Part shown: in pieces, positions 36,141 to 48,165 of the stretch
How positions within the stretch are numbered: the first letter of the stretch is position 1
How the letters are laid out: every line of letters starts with the position of its first letter
NCBI GenBank assembly: GCA_025786725.1
Contig: JAHLTZ010000040.1
Coordinates: 1 to 64,000 of the forward strand
Source of the DNA: Syncephalis fuscata
Lineage: Eukaryota > Zoopagomycota > Zoopagomycetes > Zoopagales > Piptocephalidaceae
Length of the DNA: 64,000 nt
Reading direction: 5' to 3'
Made by a program: the position numbers and the translations under genes
Notes under the pieces: model-generated
Database searches by the model: none
What the model saw: the letters and a program-made list of their open reading frames with translations, nothing else
What the model was told of the DNA's origin: nothing

Positions 36141-37103
36141 ATGTCGCAATACAAGTTGGCAGCCTTGCCCGCTACAGGACCAGTGCAAATTGCGATTATT
36201 GGTGGCTCTGGTCTGTATAAACTTGAAGGACTAGAGGTTGTTGAGGAAATTAATCCCACAACACCATGGGGACAGCCTTCAGATCCCATTGCCATTGCTC
36301 AAACGCAAGACGGCCACCGCGTGGCGTTTCTTGCGCGACATGGCAAGGGTCATGCCTTCAACCCGTCGGAAGTACCTTTTCGCGCAAATATTGCTGCGTT
36401 GAAAGCTATCGGCGTCCGTGCAATTCTTGCATTTTCCGCTGTTGGCTCTCTTCGGGAAGAAATCCGTCCTGGCGATTTTGTCCTGCCTGATCAGCTTATC
36501 GATCGTACTAAAGGCATCCGTGCATCAACTTTTTTCGAGAAAGGAGCTCCGGGCCATGCTCCATTTGCTGATCCATTCCACGCAAATTTAGCAGGTCTAG
36601 TTGAGCGGGAAGCGGCCAATGCGCTACCCAACTTAAAAATACATCGTGAAAAGACGCTAATTTGCATGGAGGGTCCGGCTTTCTCAACTCGTGCTGAATC
36701 ACGTCTATACCGCAACTGGGGTGGCGATGTTATTAACATGTCGGCCGTTCCAGAAGCAAAACTAGCGCGTGAGGCGGAAATTGCCTACCAAATGGTTTGC
36801 ATGTCGACTGACTATGATTGTTGGCGCGTTGGCGAGGAGGACGTCACAGTGCAAGGTGTGATGCAGACCATGGCCGGCAATTCTCAAAACGCACGACTAT
36901 TACTTCACGCGTTATTGCCAGCATTGAATGCGGCGATGGATGCCGATACAACTGTAATGTCCGATGCAAGTGCCACGTTGCCCAATAGTCATTTCATGGG
37001 TGATATTTCTGGTTGCATGAAGTTTGCATGTATGGCTCAGCCAGATGCGATGCCGGCAGAAACCCGTGCCGCGTTGCACTACATCTTGCCAAATTATTTT
37101 TAA
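36141..37103 (+). CDS. MEU1: S-methyl-5'-thioadenosine phosphorylase
   Basis: An intronless frame, 320 aa from MSQYKLAALP. The upstream in-frame Met (36030) would prepend a hydrophobic leader absent from the family, so 36141 is preferred. Family motifs: IAIIGGSGLYKLEG (phosphate-binding loop), FLARHGKGH, the AFSAVGSLREEI strand, CMEGPAFSTRAES, and NMSAVPEAKLAREAEIAYQ with STDYDCW, where the Asp selects 6-aminopurines. MTAP cleaves methylthioadenosine from polyamine synthesis into adenine and methylthioribose-1-phosphate for methionine salvage. The gene is more GC-rich than its surroundings and has no frame errors. Its normal length and intact motifs suggest a working enzyme. Confidence 0.95.
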   Translation: MSQYKLAALPATGPVQIAIIGGSGLYKLEGLEVVEEINPTTPWGQPSDPIAIAQTQDGHRVAFLARHGKGHAFNPSEVPFRANIAALKAIGVRAILAFSAVGSLREEIRPGDFVLPDQLIDRTKGIRASTFFEKGAPGHAPFADPFHANLAGLVEREAANALPNLKIHREKTLICMEGPAFSTRAESRLYRNWGGDVINMSAVPEAKLAREAEIAYQMVCMSTDYDCWRVGEEDVTVQGVMQTMAGNSQNARLLLHALLPALNAAMDADTTVMSDASATLPNSHFMGDISGCMKFACMAQPDAMPAETRAALHYILPNYF

Positions 37104-37828
37104 CGCATAGCTAAAAATGACTATTCCATTGTAGTGTTGTGTCGTATTGATAAATACTGACAAGTCATTAATCTAAATAAAAATTATTCTTATAATAAGA
37201 ATGCTGGACAAAGTGTATTAATATGAATTTAAAAGTATGGTGTACTGTTTATTGTTAAAGAAATATAGAGTACTTTATAGCTGCTTGAACATAAGGAGCA
37301 AGTATAAATATGTTATCATTAGAATTATTGATATTTGTAACACATCTTTTATTCACAATTTTTAAGTGCTATTTCTTTTATTATTATTTAAAATAGCTTT
37401 TTGAAGATATTAGCGCATTGTAATGTCATTATTAAAATGGCTAATTTCAATATTGCGTACACAAACTACAGATAAACATTAGTTATACATATATACTATT
37501 GCAGTAGTATCTATGGTGTCTAATAATTTAATATTGTATTTGGTAAATTGAACAATTGGATAGTCGTGACTGTGTTATTCTGGTACATACAACAACAAAT
37601 TTAAAAGTAGCTTAAATCGACATTAACATGCTACTGATACAAAAATAATCGTTAAACTAATACTTGTATTATGCTATTTTATTGTGATTCATATGACATG
37701 CTATTAAAACTAGCCAACACAGCCGAATAATGGCTTAAACGGCTGCTATCTAGTTATAGTATGATATACAGCATTAATTGAAGCAATAAATAGTTTAATG
37801 CATCAATTCGTCGATTTGCAGTGGTAAT
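37104..37828. other. AT-rich intergenic region
   Basis: Convergent 3' ends of MTAP and 7TM copy 2. No feature is seen. Confidence 0.5.
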
Positions 37829-38786
37829 CTAATTTAAATGAAGTATATGTTCGGTTTTTGGACGATGAGTATACTTTGTGCTTTTGCCAAAATATCGGCA
37901 ATGGTTGATCAATATTGTTGTAACGACCACACTAGTTATTTATAAGCTACATTTATATACATACTGCTACCACTTACCTATCTACAACAAAAAGCGTATC
38001 AGCATTGATTTTGTTTTTAGACGAAATAATGACAACAGAACAAATGATGCTGCATAACGTGGCCAAAAGCATTGTCTGTATTCCATCGCGTGCCAGTTTC
38101 TTCCATGCCTCTGATCCAAATGAACGATATTGTTTTAGAGCGATATGGCAAAAGATAGCTGAGAATAGCAGGTTAATTGGTACATTGACTGCGAACCAGT
38201 ACCAAAGTATGACCTCAAGGTAATAGATAGTGCAGCCAGTCGTTTCTTTAAAACTAATAAAACTAAAATAGATAACAATGAGTGGATATGCAAGTTGCGC
38301 TGCTATAGCGGGAGCGCTAACATACAATATCCATTTTTGTCGACAAAGCACTAAATATGCCTTCTGAAGCAGTATTAGACTATTGCCGACCATCATGAAT
38401 GCTATATTAAATGAACTAATCCATATTATAGTTCGGCAGTTGATTTGGAAAAACGTGTACATTAACACCATTACCAAAGCAATTATGCTATTTAAAGCGG
38501 AAGGAATTAGACAGAGCCACGACACCATGTTGCGAGGTCGCATTATGACCATCCTACTAGCAATAACAAGGTTGCGTACAAATGTCCAAAACAGTACAAC
38601 CTCTAATGCCATCAGGAATTGCATACCAAACAGTCGAAGACGTTGTTTAGAAATGCCATCACTGCTTTCCATAAAGAAGTCAAATATGTTTTTTTCGCCA
38701 AGTGGATGAAGACGAGCACCTAGCTGTTTTATGTCGCTGTTCATCCATTCATTGTAGTCTGGACTAGTATAATTGATGAATGGCAT
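37829..38786 (-). CDS. 7TM receptor-like protein, family copy 2 (divergent)
   Basis: Two exons (38786-37978 and 37931-37829), 303 aa. It aligns with the copies at 32139 and 53748 along the whole length: EWMN...LHPLGEKN at the N terminus, NCR before TM3, a Cys in the TM4-TM5 loop (ETTGCTIYY), YWFAVNVPINLLFS in TM5, and the cytoplasmic signature LKQYRSFGSEAWKKLARDGIQTM. It is far more diverged than the other two are from each other. The second exon (VVVTTILINHC, the end of TM7) is short, giving a shorter cytoplasmic tail. Intron position and phase match the other copies. The N terminus has a glycosylation site (NYT). The function is unknown. Confidence 0.82.
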
Positions 38787-39419
38787 TATTTACAGATAAT
38801 ATGTATGTATGGCAATGATACGATATACAATGATAGATATGTTAGTGTAAAATAGAAAGAGTTGGCTGAACAATTAAAAAAAGCAAGTGGGGCTTAAGAG
38901 TTTACCTCGTAGTTATCAAGTTCTAAGCATAGTATTAATGAACCAACACTTGTAATAAACCTGTTATGCATATCGAAAACTATCACATGGTTATATTGAT
39001 ACCAAATTGGGTAGCAGCATGTGTAGTGCATTATTCAGGATCATATAGCATTAGTATTACCGGCTGTGCATCAGTAGAAGCACAGGCCTTGTCGAGAATA
39101 TATAGTAATGATATTGCAAAATAATCGAAATAATTTAGTATTATAGAATTATTAAAATTAGTTAAGATAAAAGTAAGTGTATTGACTAATCTTGCATACT
39201 ATATGAACATATATTTTTTTCTAGACATTATAGTAGCCGCATCATATAATATTTTATAGTAAAAACACTACAATACGCCGATACAAAATAAAAAAAATCG
39301 ATTTTTTAATTATTCATCATGATCGATTTTGTAAAAAAGTTATTTACTGTACTGTCCGCTTTTAATAAAAATAGGTGGATTTCTTTGCTGCCCAAAGATA
39401 TTTTAAATTTTATAAAAAA
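38787..39419. other. AT-rich intergenic region before the Fanzor relic
   Basis: No gene is supported. Fragments after 39300 may belong to the N-terminal part of the decayed Fanzor gene but cannot be read with confidence. Confidence 0.45.
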
Positions 39420-39753
39420 ACAATTATTGTTTTTGATGATGGTAACTTTGACGCGTTTATAAAAAAAGACTATCTGCCCTTACACGAAGAACCACTAAAG
39501 CTATCAAGCAAATAGCCAATAAGTCTAATGGCTCTATTGAGTTTATTTACGTTGATGAGTATAGGGCAAGTCAAGTTTGTAACAAGTGTAAAGGAGAGCT
39601 GGAAAAGATGGCGACTATTGGGCCAAAGCGTAAAATAAATCCTGTACTCAAGTGCCAATCTTGTGGTATGCTATGAAGTCGTGATGTACTGGCTGTTAAA
39701 AACATACACGATATTTTTACATACAAAGCAAGAAATAACGATGAAAGCGATTG
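39420..39753 (+). pseudogene. Relic of a Fanzor (eukaryotic TnpB-like) nuclease, C-terminal part
   Basis: Read from 39470 the frame gives FIYVDEYRASQVCNKCKG, a spacer, KCQSCGML, an in-frame TGA (39674-39676), then SRDVLAVKNIHDIFTYK and a stop at 39751-39753. The order E-YR-S-xVC-x2-C ... C-x2-C-G ... RDxxAxKNI is the zinc ribbon and last RuvC motif of the TnpB/Fanzor (OrfB zinc-ribbon) family. The TGA stands where the family usually has Trp. Just upstream, IVFDDGNF (about 39424-39450, another frame) may be the preceding RuvC strand. Stops and frame changes show that the gene is dead, even allowing for the single-base losses seen elsewhere. No intact ends or guide RNA can be identified. Confidence 0.75.
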
Positions 39754-40580
39754 AATTTTGACATGAAAACAACAATCATTAATTTTTCTCAATAATGCGA
39801 CCGACAACTTTTTTGCATCCCCTCTGATTAACTATAGTAAGTATAATCGAATTGTTTATTTAGCTAACGTCCTTTATAGCTAGTTACAAGTAAAGATTTT
39901 ATTAATATATTTTTTTGATATAACATAAAATACCATAGAAATGTTTGAATGAGTGAAAGAATGTATGTGAATAATGATATTGAAGTCAAATGGATATGAC
40001 CAAATGAAACAAATACAGTTAACAATAAATATTTTTTATAAATTTTGATTCAATTTATTTAGCCATATACATATTTAAATTCTATATTATTACCAACAAT
40101 ACTCATGCTCTTCCAGCTATTTAGTTTTATTTATAGATTTTATATTTTAAAAATAAGAAGAAAGTGACTTGGAAAACAAAAGTATCGACAATAAAGTAAT
40201 GATTGTAGCAATAAAATAATAATAATAAAAGTTGATCGATCAAATGATTGCATAACATACAACAACTAGATAAATAACAAAGTAGTAAAAATAGTAAACA
40301 AAAATGAATAAAAGACATTTAATTCTAAAGTTCAGTATATATATATATAACATATCATTAGTAAACTGACAAACCAATGATAGTCTACTTTATAAGACAA
40401 AGTCATAACAATATCTAATAAGTAAATATCTTTACTTTAATTGCTTAATAGCATCAGTATCGAATTATATCATGTATCCACAATAGTTCATGTTATTCAT
40501 AGTGACACAACTAATCTTGCTTCCCTTCACTTTCCACAGACCATGTACACTTCTTTGGAACAGTAATTCCTTGTAGCATC
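39754..40580. other. AT-rich intergenic region
   Basis: Includes a short (TA)n run near 40337-40350. No gene is seen. Confidence 0.5.
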
Positions 40581-42041
40581 ATGTTTCAATTTCGCTTTCC
40601 TGACGATGAATCCGCGCAAAGCAGACCGCCAAAGCGTCGACTAGACCAAGCAGAGCTAAATGGGGATTCAGTCGAACTAGCCGATAGTATTAGCAATGAC
40701 GACGGTGCTGTAAGTATGGCGACTGCCACGACAGCACTTCCTGCAACCGCCAAAGACGAACCAACACCTACTCCTATCTCAGGGCTTCAGTTTGCATTTC
40801 CAGGTAAAGCGCTACTGTTTGCACCAACTGGATACTTATAATATGATAGAGTCGCCACATAAAGTGTGTAATATCGTGAGCGTACATGTCTATGATTGTT
40901 GATAATAAATCTTTATTTTAGATAAAACGAATTGATCGGAAATCAACTGTCGTGTCCACTGAAGATCCTGTTAGCCAGTCTTCAATTAGTTCGATGCATA
41001 ATGATAGCGATGTTGAACAAACACCATGGCAGCCTGTAAGTGCCAATGTAATGCTAAATTACTAACTAATCTATAAATATGTGCATATCAGCCATCATGG
41101 TGGAGTAATGTATCACCTAGTAAACAAGCTCAGAAATTAATTGATGTTGTAAGTTGTCTGTATATTAGCTAATAAGTAGAATATTGGTTGAGTAATTGTC
41201 AAATAAATAGGATGCCACTCAAGCCTGTTGCACGACACAGGATCTTCGTGAGGCATTTGCTGAAGCAGTATTAAATACAACTGATGATGTAGCACAGTCT
41301 GCAGACCATGATATTGAACCATCGAAAACAACCAGTGATCTACTAGGGTCCATTCGTCTTCCAGATGACCAACCACCAGAGCAACAAGAGACAAGTACGG
41401 CTGGAATTCGCTTTGGCCTTTTTGGCAATGATAATCAGATGAGCCGGCTTGGTGGTGGTGGTGGTGTTGAGATATCACCAAGAAAAGGGAAATTGCCCTA
41501 CGAACGGTAAATACTACATATTCAACTCAATATTGACAGCCAATCTAATGCATAACAGTGGAGGTCGAGCAGAGCTACTGACACGTCTAACAATGCACGA
41601 AAAGACGGATTATGCACTTTGGCAGCATGCGCTCACCAAGAAAAGTAAGCACAGATAAATCGACTAAAACGAAATAGTACAAAATGCTAATACACGAATG
41701 TAGATATTAATGAACGGCCAACTCCTGATATGGAGGCCACAGTAGCTGAAGTGCTACAGGCACGTCCTGGATTATTGTTATGCCGTTGTATTACTACATC
41801 AATGGCATTACAGCGCGCAATTTCTGATAATTCCTTGGATGCAGGTCCCAGGCCACATTCTCACAGTGAAGCGAATGACGAAGCGACATTTTTTGCTTTA
41901 CTATCAGACCCAATGGTTAGTCAAGCCGGTCCAATTAAGCATACGCTTGAGGCGGCGCCTTTTAGTTCCAAATTGGTTTTCATCGTCCCTGGCTATACTC
42001 AGCAAAGAAAAAGGCAAAGAAAAAGCCACAGGCAAAGATAG
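40581..42041 (+). CDS. Unknown acidic protein with basic C terminus, probably nuclear
   Basis: Six exons: 40581-40803, 40922-41035, 41092-41148, 41211-41506, 41559-41644 and 41704-42041. They give about 370 aa. The N terminus is MFQFRFPDDESAQSRPPKRR, a hydrophobic-acidic start followed by a basic patch. It continues with ISGLQFAFPG, an acidic middle (SMHNDSDVEQTPWQPPSWW), then DLLGSIRLPDDQPP and GIRFGLFGNDNQ. A helical block (ERPTPDMEATVAEVLQARPG) and a Lys/Arg-rich end (QQRKRQRKSHRQR) resembling a nuclear localisation signal follow. I do not recognise the family. The exon 1/exon 2 junction does not keep the frame (the total is off by one modulo three), so two bases may be missing or the border is misplaced. 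The other junctions are clean. Confidence 0.65.
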
Positions 42042-42850
42042 GTGATAGATAACTACCGCCTTATACACTTATACTGTTTTTATTTATTTAAAATTCATTT
42101 ATTTGATATAAATTATAGGTTTAATATTACCCATCATCATTGCTCAATATTTACGCCTTTATATTTATAGACTGTTATGATAAAAGAATAAAATAAAATT
42201 AGGACAGAGCCGTCCAATGATTGGTCTGGTCTATCTGATGATCTGATAGTTCCCATTTTATTACCAATTTTGGATTAACTGGTAAATGCAAGCGTGTCAA
42301 TTTACAAAAACACCGCAATTCTCCCCCGAAATCACCCGTAAGCCAAGCGAGGATCAGATATCGTTTGATGTACCTAGTACAAAATGCGATCGGTTAATGT
42401 CCATAGCAATAACATCACAACACCATTGCTTAATTAATAAACAATAACGGCAATATTTTATACTTGCAATAGGCGGAATTCCTGCAGAGCATCTGCGCCT
42501 TGTCTATAATAACCATTCGCTTAACTAGCAACCGCAAAATACTTGCTTGTTGCGTAGCGTCCCCTCGTGCGTATGCAACTGGATAGAATAATTGGTCTTC
42601 CGACCTTTCCCTGTTTCCTTCCCCGTCTCTTTTCTTTCTTTCTCATCCACTTACGACTGGCTATTGTGCCTCGCTTGTTGGCTATATAACTAGCTCGTTC
42701 ATTACGATATTTTACCATTTGAGATACGAATACCATACCTACTTTGTTAGTGACCACCACAATTATTTTTATTAATATTTATACGTGATTAAGTTCCTTG
42801 TATCCGACGGTGGTCGATAACTACATTAGTGTGTCTATCTAGTCTAAAAT
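42042..42850. other. Intergenic region, promoter of the MFS gene
   Basis: No gene is seen. The open minus-strand frame at 42521-42760 has no supporting features. Confidence 0.5.
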
Positions 42851-44482
42851 ATGAGTCACGAAAACAACGAAGCGCAGAGGCGCGAGTCGGTGACGGCAGA
42901 AAGCCTTAAAGAAAAGACGGAGGATTTAGCCGTCGTGGACACTGTCTCTACCGACGCGGCTGATGAAAAACCACTTAAATATCAAATTATCGCCCTTTTG
43001 TGTACTCTTTTACTTTCCAGTGGAAGCCATTTTGCCAATCAGGCGTTTAGCGCATCAAAAACATCAATGAAACAAGTAAGTAATATCACTGAGTATCGAT
43101 CAATAGTGCAATGTTATTTACCTTCTGTATAGGATTTAGACATCACAAATGCAAATTATGGTGTTTTACAATCTTCAGTTTCTCTTGTTAATACATTTAT
43201 TCCATTAATTGGAGGCGTGTTTATGGATCGTTTTGGCACCGCACTTGGCTCTATCATTTGTACCACTATGATTTTGCTGGGTAATATTATCGAGGCCATC
43301 TCGGCCAACACTAGTTCTTATGGAGCTATGATTGCCGGCCGTGTTATTTATGGGTAGGATTTGCACTTTATCAATAAATAATGCACGACTAATAAGCTTT
43401 ACAGCCTTGGTTCGGGTGCTGTGGTCATTGCACAGGAAACAATCCTAGCTCATTGGTTCCGTGGCAAAGCATTGGCTTTAGCTATTGGCCTGCAGATCTC
43501 AGTTTCTCGTCTGTCTAGCTTTTTGGCCCAGGGTGTAACTGAACCAATCCGAAACCATACCGGCTTTTGGGGCAATGTTTTTTGGGTATCGGCTGCCATT
43601 TGTGGTTTATCCTGGTTGCTTAACATTGCGTATATCTACGTGATGAAAGTCAGCGGTCTTCCACTTCGTCCAAATATGAGCAAGCATCAGTTTAATCCAA
43701 AAAGCGTTTTATATTTCCCCACAGCGTATTGGTTTATGCCGCTCAATATATTCTTGTTTGGCGCAGTATGGACGCCCTTCCTTTCTATCGCTGCCGAATT
43801 TGTTAAGTTCCGCTTCCATAGCAGCGATGTGATTGCCGGTTGGCAATCTGCCGCTTCTCTTGCAATTCCTGTTGTTGTATCTCCATTTTCGGGTGCTATG
43901 CATGATCGATTTGGTTATCGTGGCCCGGTTCTAATTCTTTCCAGTATTCTATTGATTATTGGCATGGCGTTACTCGGCTTCACAATGGCAAATCCTGTCA
44001 TTGGCTTAATACTTTTTTCGTTTAGTCTTACCTTGGGACCTGTTGCTAGTACATCGTCGATTCCATTGCTAATGCCTCGTTCATTGATTGGCACAGGCTT
44101 AGGCATCAACAAATGTGCACTTAATTTCGGTGTCACCATTGTCAACATTATTGTTGGCCGTATTCAAGATGGTAATCATAACGACAGCTACGACGGTGTT
44201 ACCGATGTACTTTTGGCAATTTCGTGCGCTACACTTGTTTCTTCAGTTGGATATTTCCTTGCCGATCGTATACTTCTTAAGGGATTATTTAATGCCAACT
44301 ATCAAAAACGCCGTGAAATGCTTGAAGAGCGTAAAGAAATTGAAAACGAGGTTGAAGCTGGCAAAGGACGTAGAAACTTTATATCAGTAATTGGCAGCGT
44401 TTTTGTTGTTGTTATTTGGATTATTAGCATTGTGCTCTACGGAGTCTATGCTGTCAAAGGAACAACTGGAGGCAAAAAATAA
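42851..44482 (+). CDS. Major facilitator superfamily transporter, MFSD1-like
   Basis: Three exons (42851-43075, 43133-43353, 43405-44482), 507 aa. A hydrophilic acidic N terminus of about 45 residues precedes twelve hydrophobic segments. The loop between TM2 and TM3 reads GGVFMDRFG, the MFS motif A region. GRVIYGLGSGAVVIAQET and ILAHWFRGKALALAIGLQIS match MFSD1, an endolysosomal transporter reported to export dipeptides. A second-half motif A equivalent is HDRFGYRGP. The C-terminal tail after the Lys/Glu-rich loop (KRREMLEERKEIENEVE) contains a last hydrophobic segment and ends GGKK; a dilysine end of this kind can act as an ER-retrieval signal. Substrate and location are inferred by family only. 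Confidence 0.88.
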
Positions 44483-44935
44483 ACAATTAATGTTACGTGC
44501 TTAAGTATATTGCAATGGTGCGTACCGTGCCAATGATTAATTAATGTTGGTTATTATGTTAATAGAAATCATTATACTTAATGCATCGTTTAGTTACTTG
44601 TATTCCATTATTATTATATACATTGGTTATTTTTGCTAATTAAACAACAATATTCTTTTTTTACAAATATTGGCATAGTGTATTTATTTACATCTGATAA
44701 AATTATACCCACACCGCCCATTTAATATTGGTCATAAACTTTAATGTTAAAATAAAGTGATACACAGTAATACATTTATTAGTGCAAATAACATGGATAT
44801 AAATAAATAAAACAATGTTAACCAAATAAGCTATTAATAATGTTGTTAAAATGTATATATGTAGTTTTATTAAACACAAATAGTTACCAAACATTATTTA
44901 TTATATACAATATTAACCATCTGCAACAAGTGTTA
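44483..44935. other. AT-rich spacer
   Basis: Convergent 3' regions of the MFS and universal stress protein genes. Nothing else is seen. Confidence 0.5.
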
Positions 44936-45578
44936 TTACTCGCTAGTTTGCTTGACGATTGTCACGGGACAGTCCATGTGCTGTATTAAATACTCGCTTA
45001 CTGAGCCGAGTATTAATCTAGTCGTGGCATTAGTTATCATTGATAGCTAGCTGGATACAACGTCTTACTTAGTCAATCCTTGATGATTGCGTGAGCCAGC
45101 AATTAGTACGTCCACTATTGGGTAGTTTTCATTCAAGTGCTTTTCAATGACTGATCCAACGTCACCGTAGGCTTCTACCGTCTCAACATTGTAGTTAACA
45201 CGATTATCAAAACGAACTACAAAGTTGTGAATATTTGTGACGGTCGCTTTACTTTGTTCCTTTAAATCAACGTTACTTGCTTTATCCAAGTTATCTCTAA
45301 TAAAAATGTTATTATTGTACAGTTTATATTAAATTAGTACTTGCATGTAAGGCATGCTTGATGGCTTATTCAATGCCAAAGCATGAAGTACGACGAGACG
45401 ATAAGGAACAGACAGTTTGCTACATAAATCAAATGCATAGTTGATTGCCTTGCCACTGCTATGGATCTGATCCACGGCAACAACCACAGTGTATTCTCTA
45501 ATTAATCATGTATATTATCATTATAAGTATTATAGGTCAGGTATACACACTAGTATATTACCTAGCTGTATAAGACAT
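44936..45578 (-). CDS. Universal stress protein (UspA family)
   Basis: Four exons (45578-45562, 45497-45345, 45296-45069, 45017-44936) give 159 aa with all phases closing. The fold starts YTVVVAVDQIHSSGKAINYA and continues with LVVLHALAL, an amphipathic helix, VDVLIAGSRNHQGLTK and LILGSVSEYLIQHMDCPVTI. The C-terminal block resembles the ATP-binding G-2x-G-9x-G(S/T) motif, with Asn where the second Gly is usual. The second intron begins GCAAGT and ends AG: a GT donor there leads straight to a stop, whereas the GC donor keeps the frame (PYIDNLDKAS). Exon 4 carries the C terminus; without it the protein would stop at LTK. It is a small cytosolic nucleotide-binding stress protein; its partner is unknown. 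Confidence 0.88.
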
Positions 45579-45763
45579 GACGGAAAGAAATGAACAAAAA
45601 TTGAAAAGTATCATTAATTGACTGATACATTTATGTCATAGCATTTATACAATTGTCAATCGGTATTGACTCATTAACAATTCGATCACCGTTTTAAATG
45701 TTGCAAACGTGAGTCACTCAGCCTATTCACTTATTTCTTTAAACCTTGTAACCTTGTAGTGCT

Positions 45764-47792
45764 ATGGCACATCACAAAACAAATCAGCCACTGGAGGCAT
45801 GGCTACTGGAGGAGCTTAGCTGTGCCATGGGCATTGGCAAAGATGATCTACAGGCCATGATTCCATATGTAATGTCGCTAGAGACCGAGAAAGAAGCACG
45901 CGATTATCTGGAGGTAAGACATGAATGGCTGGAATAGCTGAAATAGCTGGTCAATGCAACTAATGCATGTCTATGCAGGGATTGCTAGGAAATACTACGG
46001 CAGCGTGTGCGCTTGTTGACGAGTTTTTAGAAAGAAAACGGAATACTGAACAAAGAACTACTCAAGGCGCGATCCCTAGCAAAAGTAAAGCATTGCAAGA
46101 ACAACAGCAACCGTCAGAGAAAAAGACTAAAGACAAACAGGTAAATATTAATGGTTTAGCCTATATAAATCTAACATAATTACATTAGGGACAGTCTAAG
46201 AAAGTAGGAAAAAAGTTAAACAATAACGGTATAGAACAGCTAGCACAGTCGTTCAATAGCGGTGGAAGTGTTTATCGTAAATCAGATAAGGATGATGTTT
46301 ATATAGCTGGCGGTATGGCTCAAAGGTATGCTAAATGGCAGTTTATTATATGTAATTAAAAACATTAATACAATTTATAGTAAAGGAAGTAGTAGTAGTA
46401 GTAGTCAACGCAAAACAAAAGGTGCAGCTCCATTCGGTGGACAAAGTACACCAACACCTAAATCAACTTCATCACCATCAAATACAACTGAAAATCAAGC
46501 AGGAACAAAGAAAAAGGAAAAGAAAGAAAGTGTAGAAAAAACGGGAAAAAAAGATAAAGCAAAAGCAGCACCTTCTAATCGCGTTGTATGTCATTGTATG
46601 GGTAAGTGATGTTACTTATCAATATAATTGTTTATTAATAATAATAATTAGCTAAAGTGCACAGATTATTTACAAATTGTTTGAAATGTGGTAAAATTAT
46701 TTGTACTACTGAAGGTCCTGGTCCATGTACTTTTTGTGGTTCTGAAGTAGAATCGCCACAGCAACAATTGGAACTATTGGCACGGGAACAGCGAGACCGT
46801 AAAAAATCCACTCCTCAGCGTCGCAAAATACCAGTAGGAGCGGCTAAGACGGATCATACACGTTCCTACAAGGCAAAAGTTGCGGGTGGATTTGCTGAAG
46901 GTTGGGATGATCCAAGTTTATCGACGGCAATAACAGCAGTGTCAACTGGAGCAGAGGCTAGCGACGAGCTTACTATTGATGATGAAGACGCAGATACTCG
47001 TAATGCTAGATTGTTGGCTGAAGCACGCAAGGAACGGCTACTTGAATTTGATCGTACTAGTGCTCGTAGAACTCAAGTTATTGGTAGGATTAAAGGATTA
47101 ATAGAGCGATAAAGTGTATTAACCTAGTGCTAATAGATCAAGCTAGCGATTTTGCTCTACCAAATGAAGTCGATGATCGGTGGCTTGATCCGGAAGAGCG
47201 GGCACAACAAGCTGCCTTGCGTCGTCAGCGATTAGAAGCATTAGAGGCGCAGGAGCGCCGGAGTGGCAAGGCTCGTGTTATAACGATTGACATAAGCGGT
47301 AGATGCATTGTAGAAGAGAAGCCAAATGGTAATCCAGCATTACTACAGCCATCATCAGCATCATCACCAGCTACTGGATCATCTAAACGAGTACCATCGC
47401 CAGTTAATATGATGGCCAAGGCTATTCAGTCAGCCGAAACTTCTGGTGCATCCAAATCGTTGACTAATACGCTTAAAAATCCGTTACTTACCAAAAAGAT
47501 GCGTCCTGTCTATGTTAAAGAAACACCGCCACCAGCAACAGAGTCTCAAAAAACTAAAGACAAACGCAAAGTTAAAACAGAAGAAGTAGAAGCATTTCCA
47601 GCACCAGAATGGACAACTATGGCCGCCCCCGCTACTTCTTCAGATACTGCGGCTGTTTCAGCCTTTAATATTCGCACACGGTAAGTAAACAATATGCAAT
47701 ACATATATTTATTTATAACCAGTTATTTTTGCTATGATAGTCACAAAATAGGTCGAGTACAACACGATACTTTTATTGAAATGTTTTCTTAG
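45764..47792 (+). CDS. Activating signal cointegrator 1 (TRIP4/ASC-1) homologue
   Basis: Seven exons: 45764-45913, 45979-46140, 46189-46325, 46381-46601, 46652-47083, 47137-47680 and 47741-47792. They give 565 aa and the total closes in frame. The N-terminal helical region (LEAWLLEELSCAMGIG) is followed by Lys/Ser-rich linkers. The diagnostic C2HC5 zinc finger straddles exons 4 and 5: VVCHCMAKVHRLFTNCLKCG ... CTFCGSEV. Downstream come a charged helical region (DADTRNARLLAEARKERLLE) and DDRWLDPEERAQQAALRRQR. No C-terminal ASCH domain is visible, unlike the human protein. In animals TRIP4 is part of the ASC-1 complex that splits collided ribosomes; a similar role here is inferred. The last small exon is called from a GTAAGT donor and a TAG acceptor. 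Confidence 0.88.
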
Positions 47793-48165
47793 TCATTATG
47801 TTAATAAATTAATAACTAGTTAATAATAATTTGCTATTTATTATCATTAGTCTTTGATGATACTACTTATTTATAAATGAAAAGTATAGGCTTTATTTAC
47901 AAGTTGGATTTACTGTATTATTGTTTTTATCCAATTAATAACATATTGTGTTCTATACAATAGACTAAACATTAAATTGCAATTATCAATTATTTATAGC
48001 TATATTTAATTAGCTGTTTAACCTAGTAACACTGTCACAATTAATTCCATCAAACGATATGTTTATTTCATGTTGATTGGAATACCGCACGTTTGCAGAA
48101 TAGGCTGAATCCGTGGGCAGTTAGGCCGTCTAGACATACATAGACCAGTAGTCGTACATAACAAA
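47793..48165. other. AT-rich spacer with convergent 3' ends
   Basis: Between TRIP4 (plus) and uS11 (minus). No feature is seen. Confidence 0.5.

Noticed and set aside
38787-39000. Shared promoter block in front of 7TM copy 2
   Set aside because: The 28 bp block of copies 1 and 3 is not visible upstream of copy 2.
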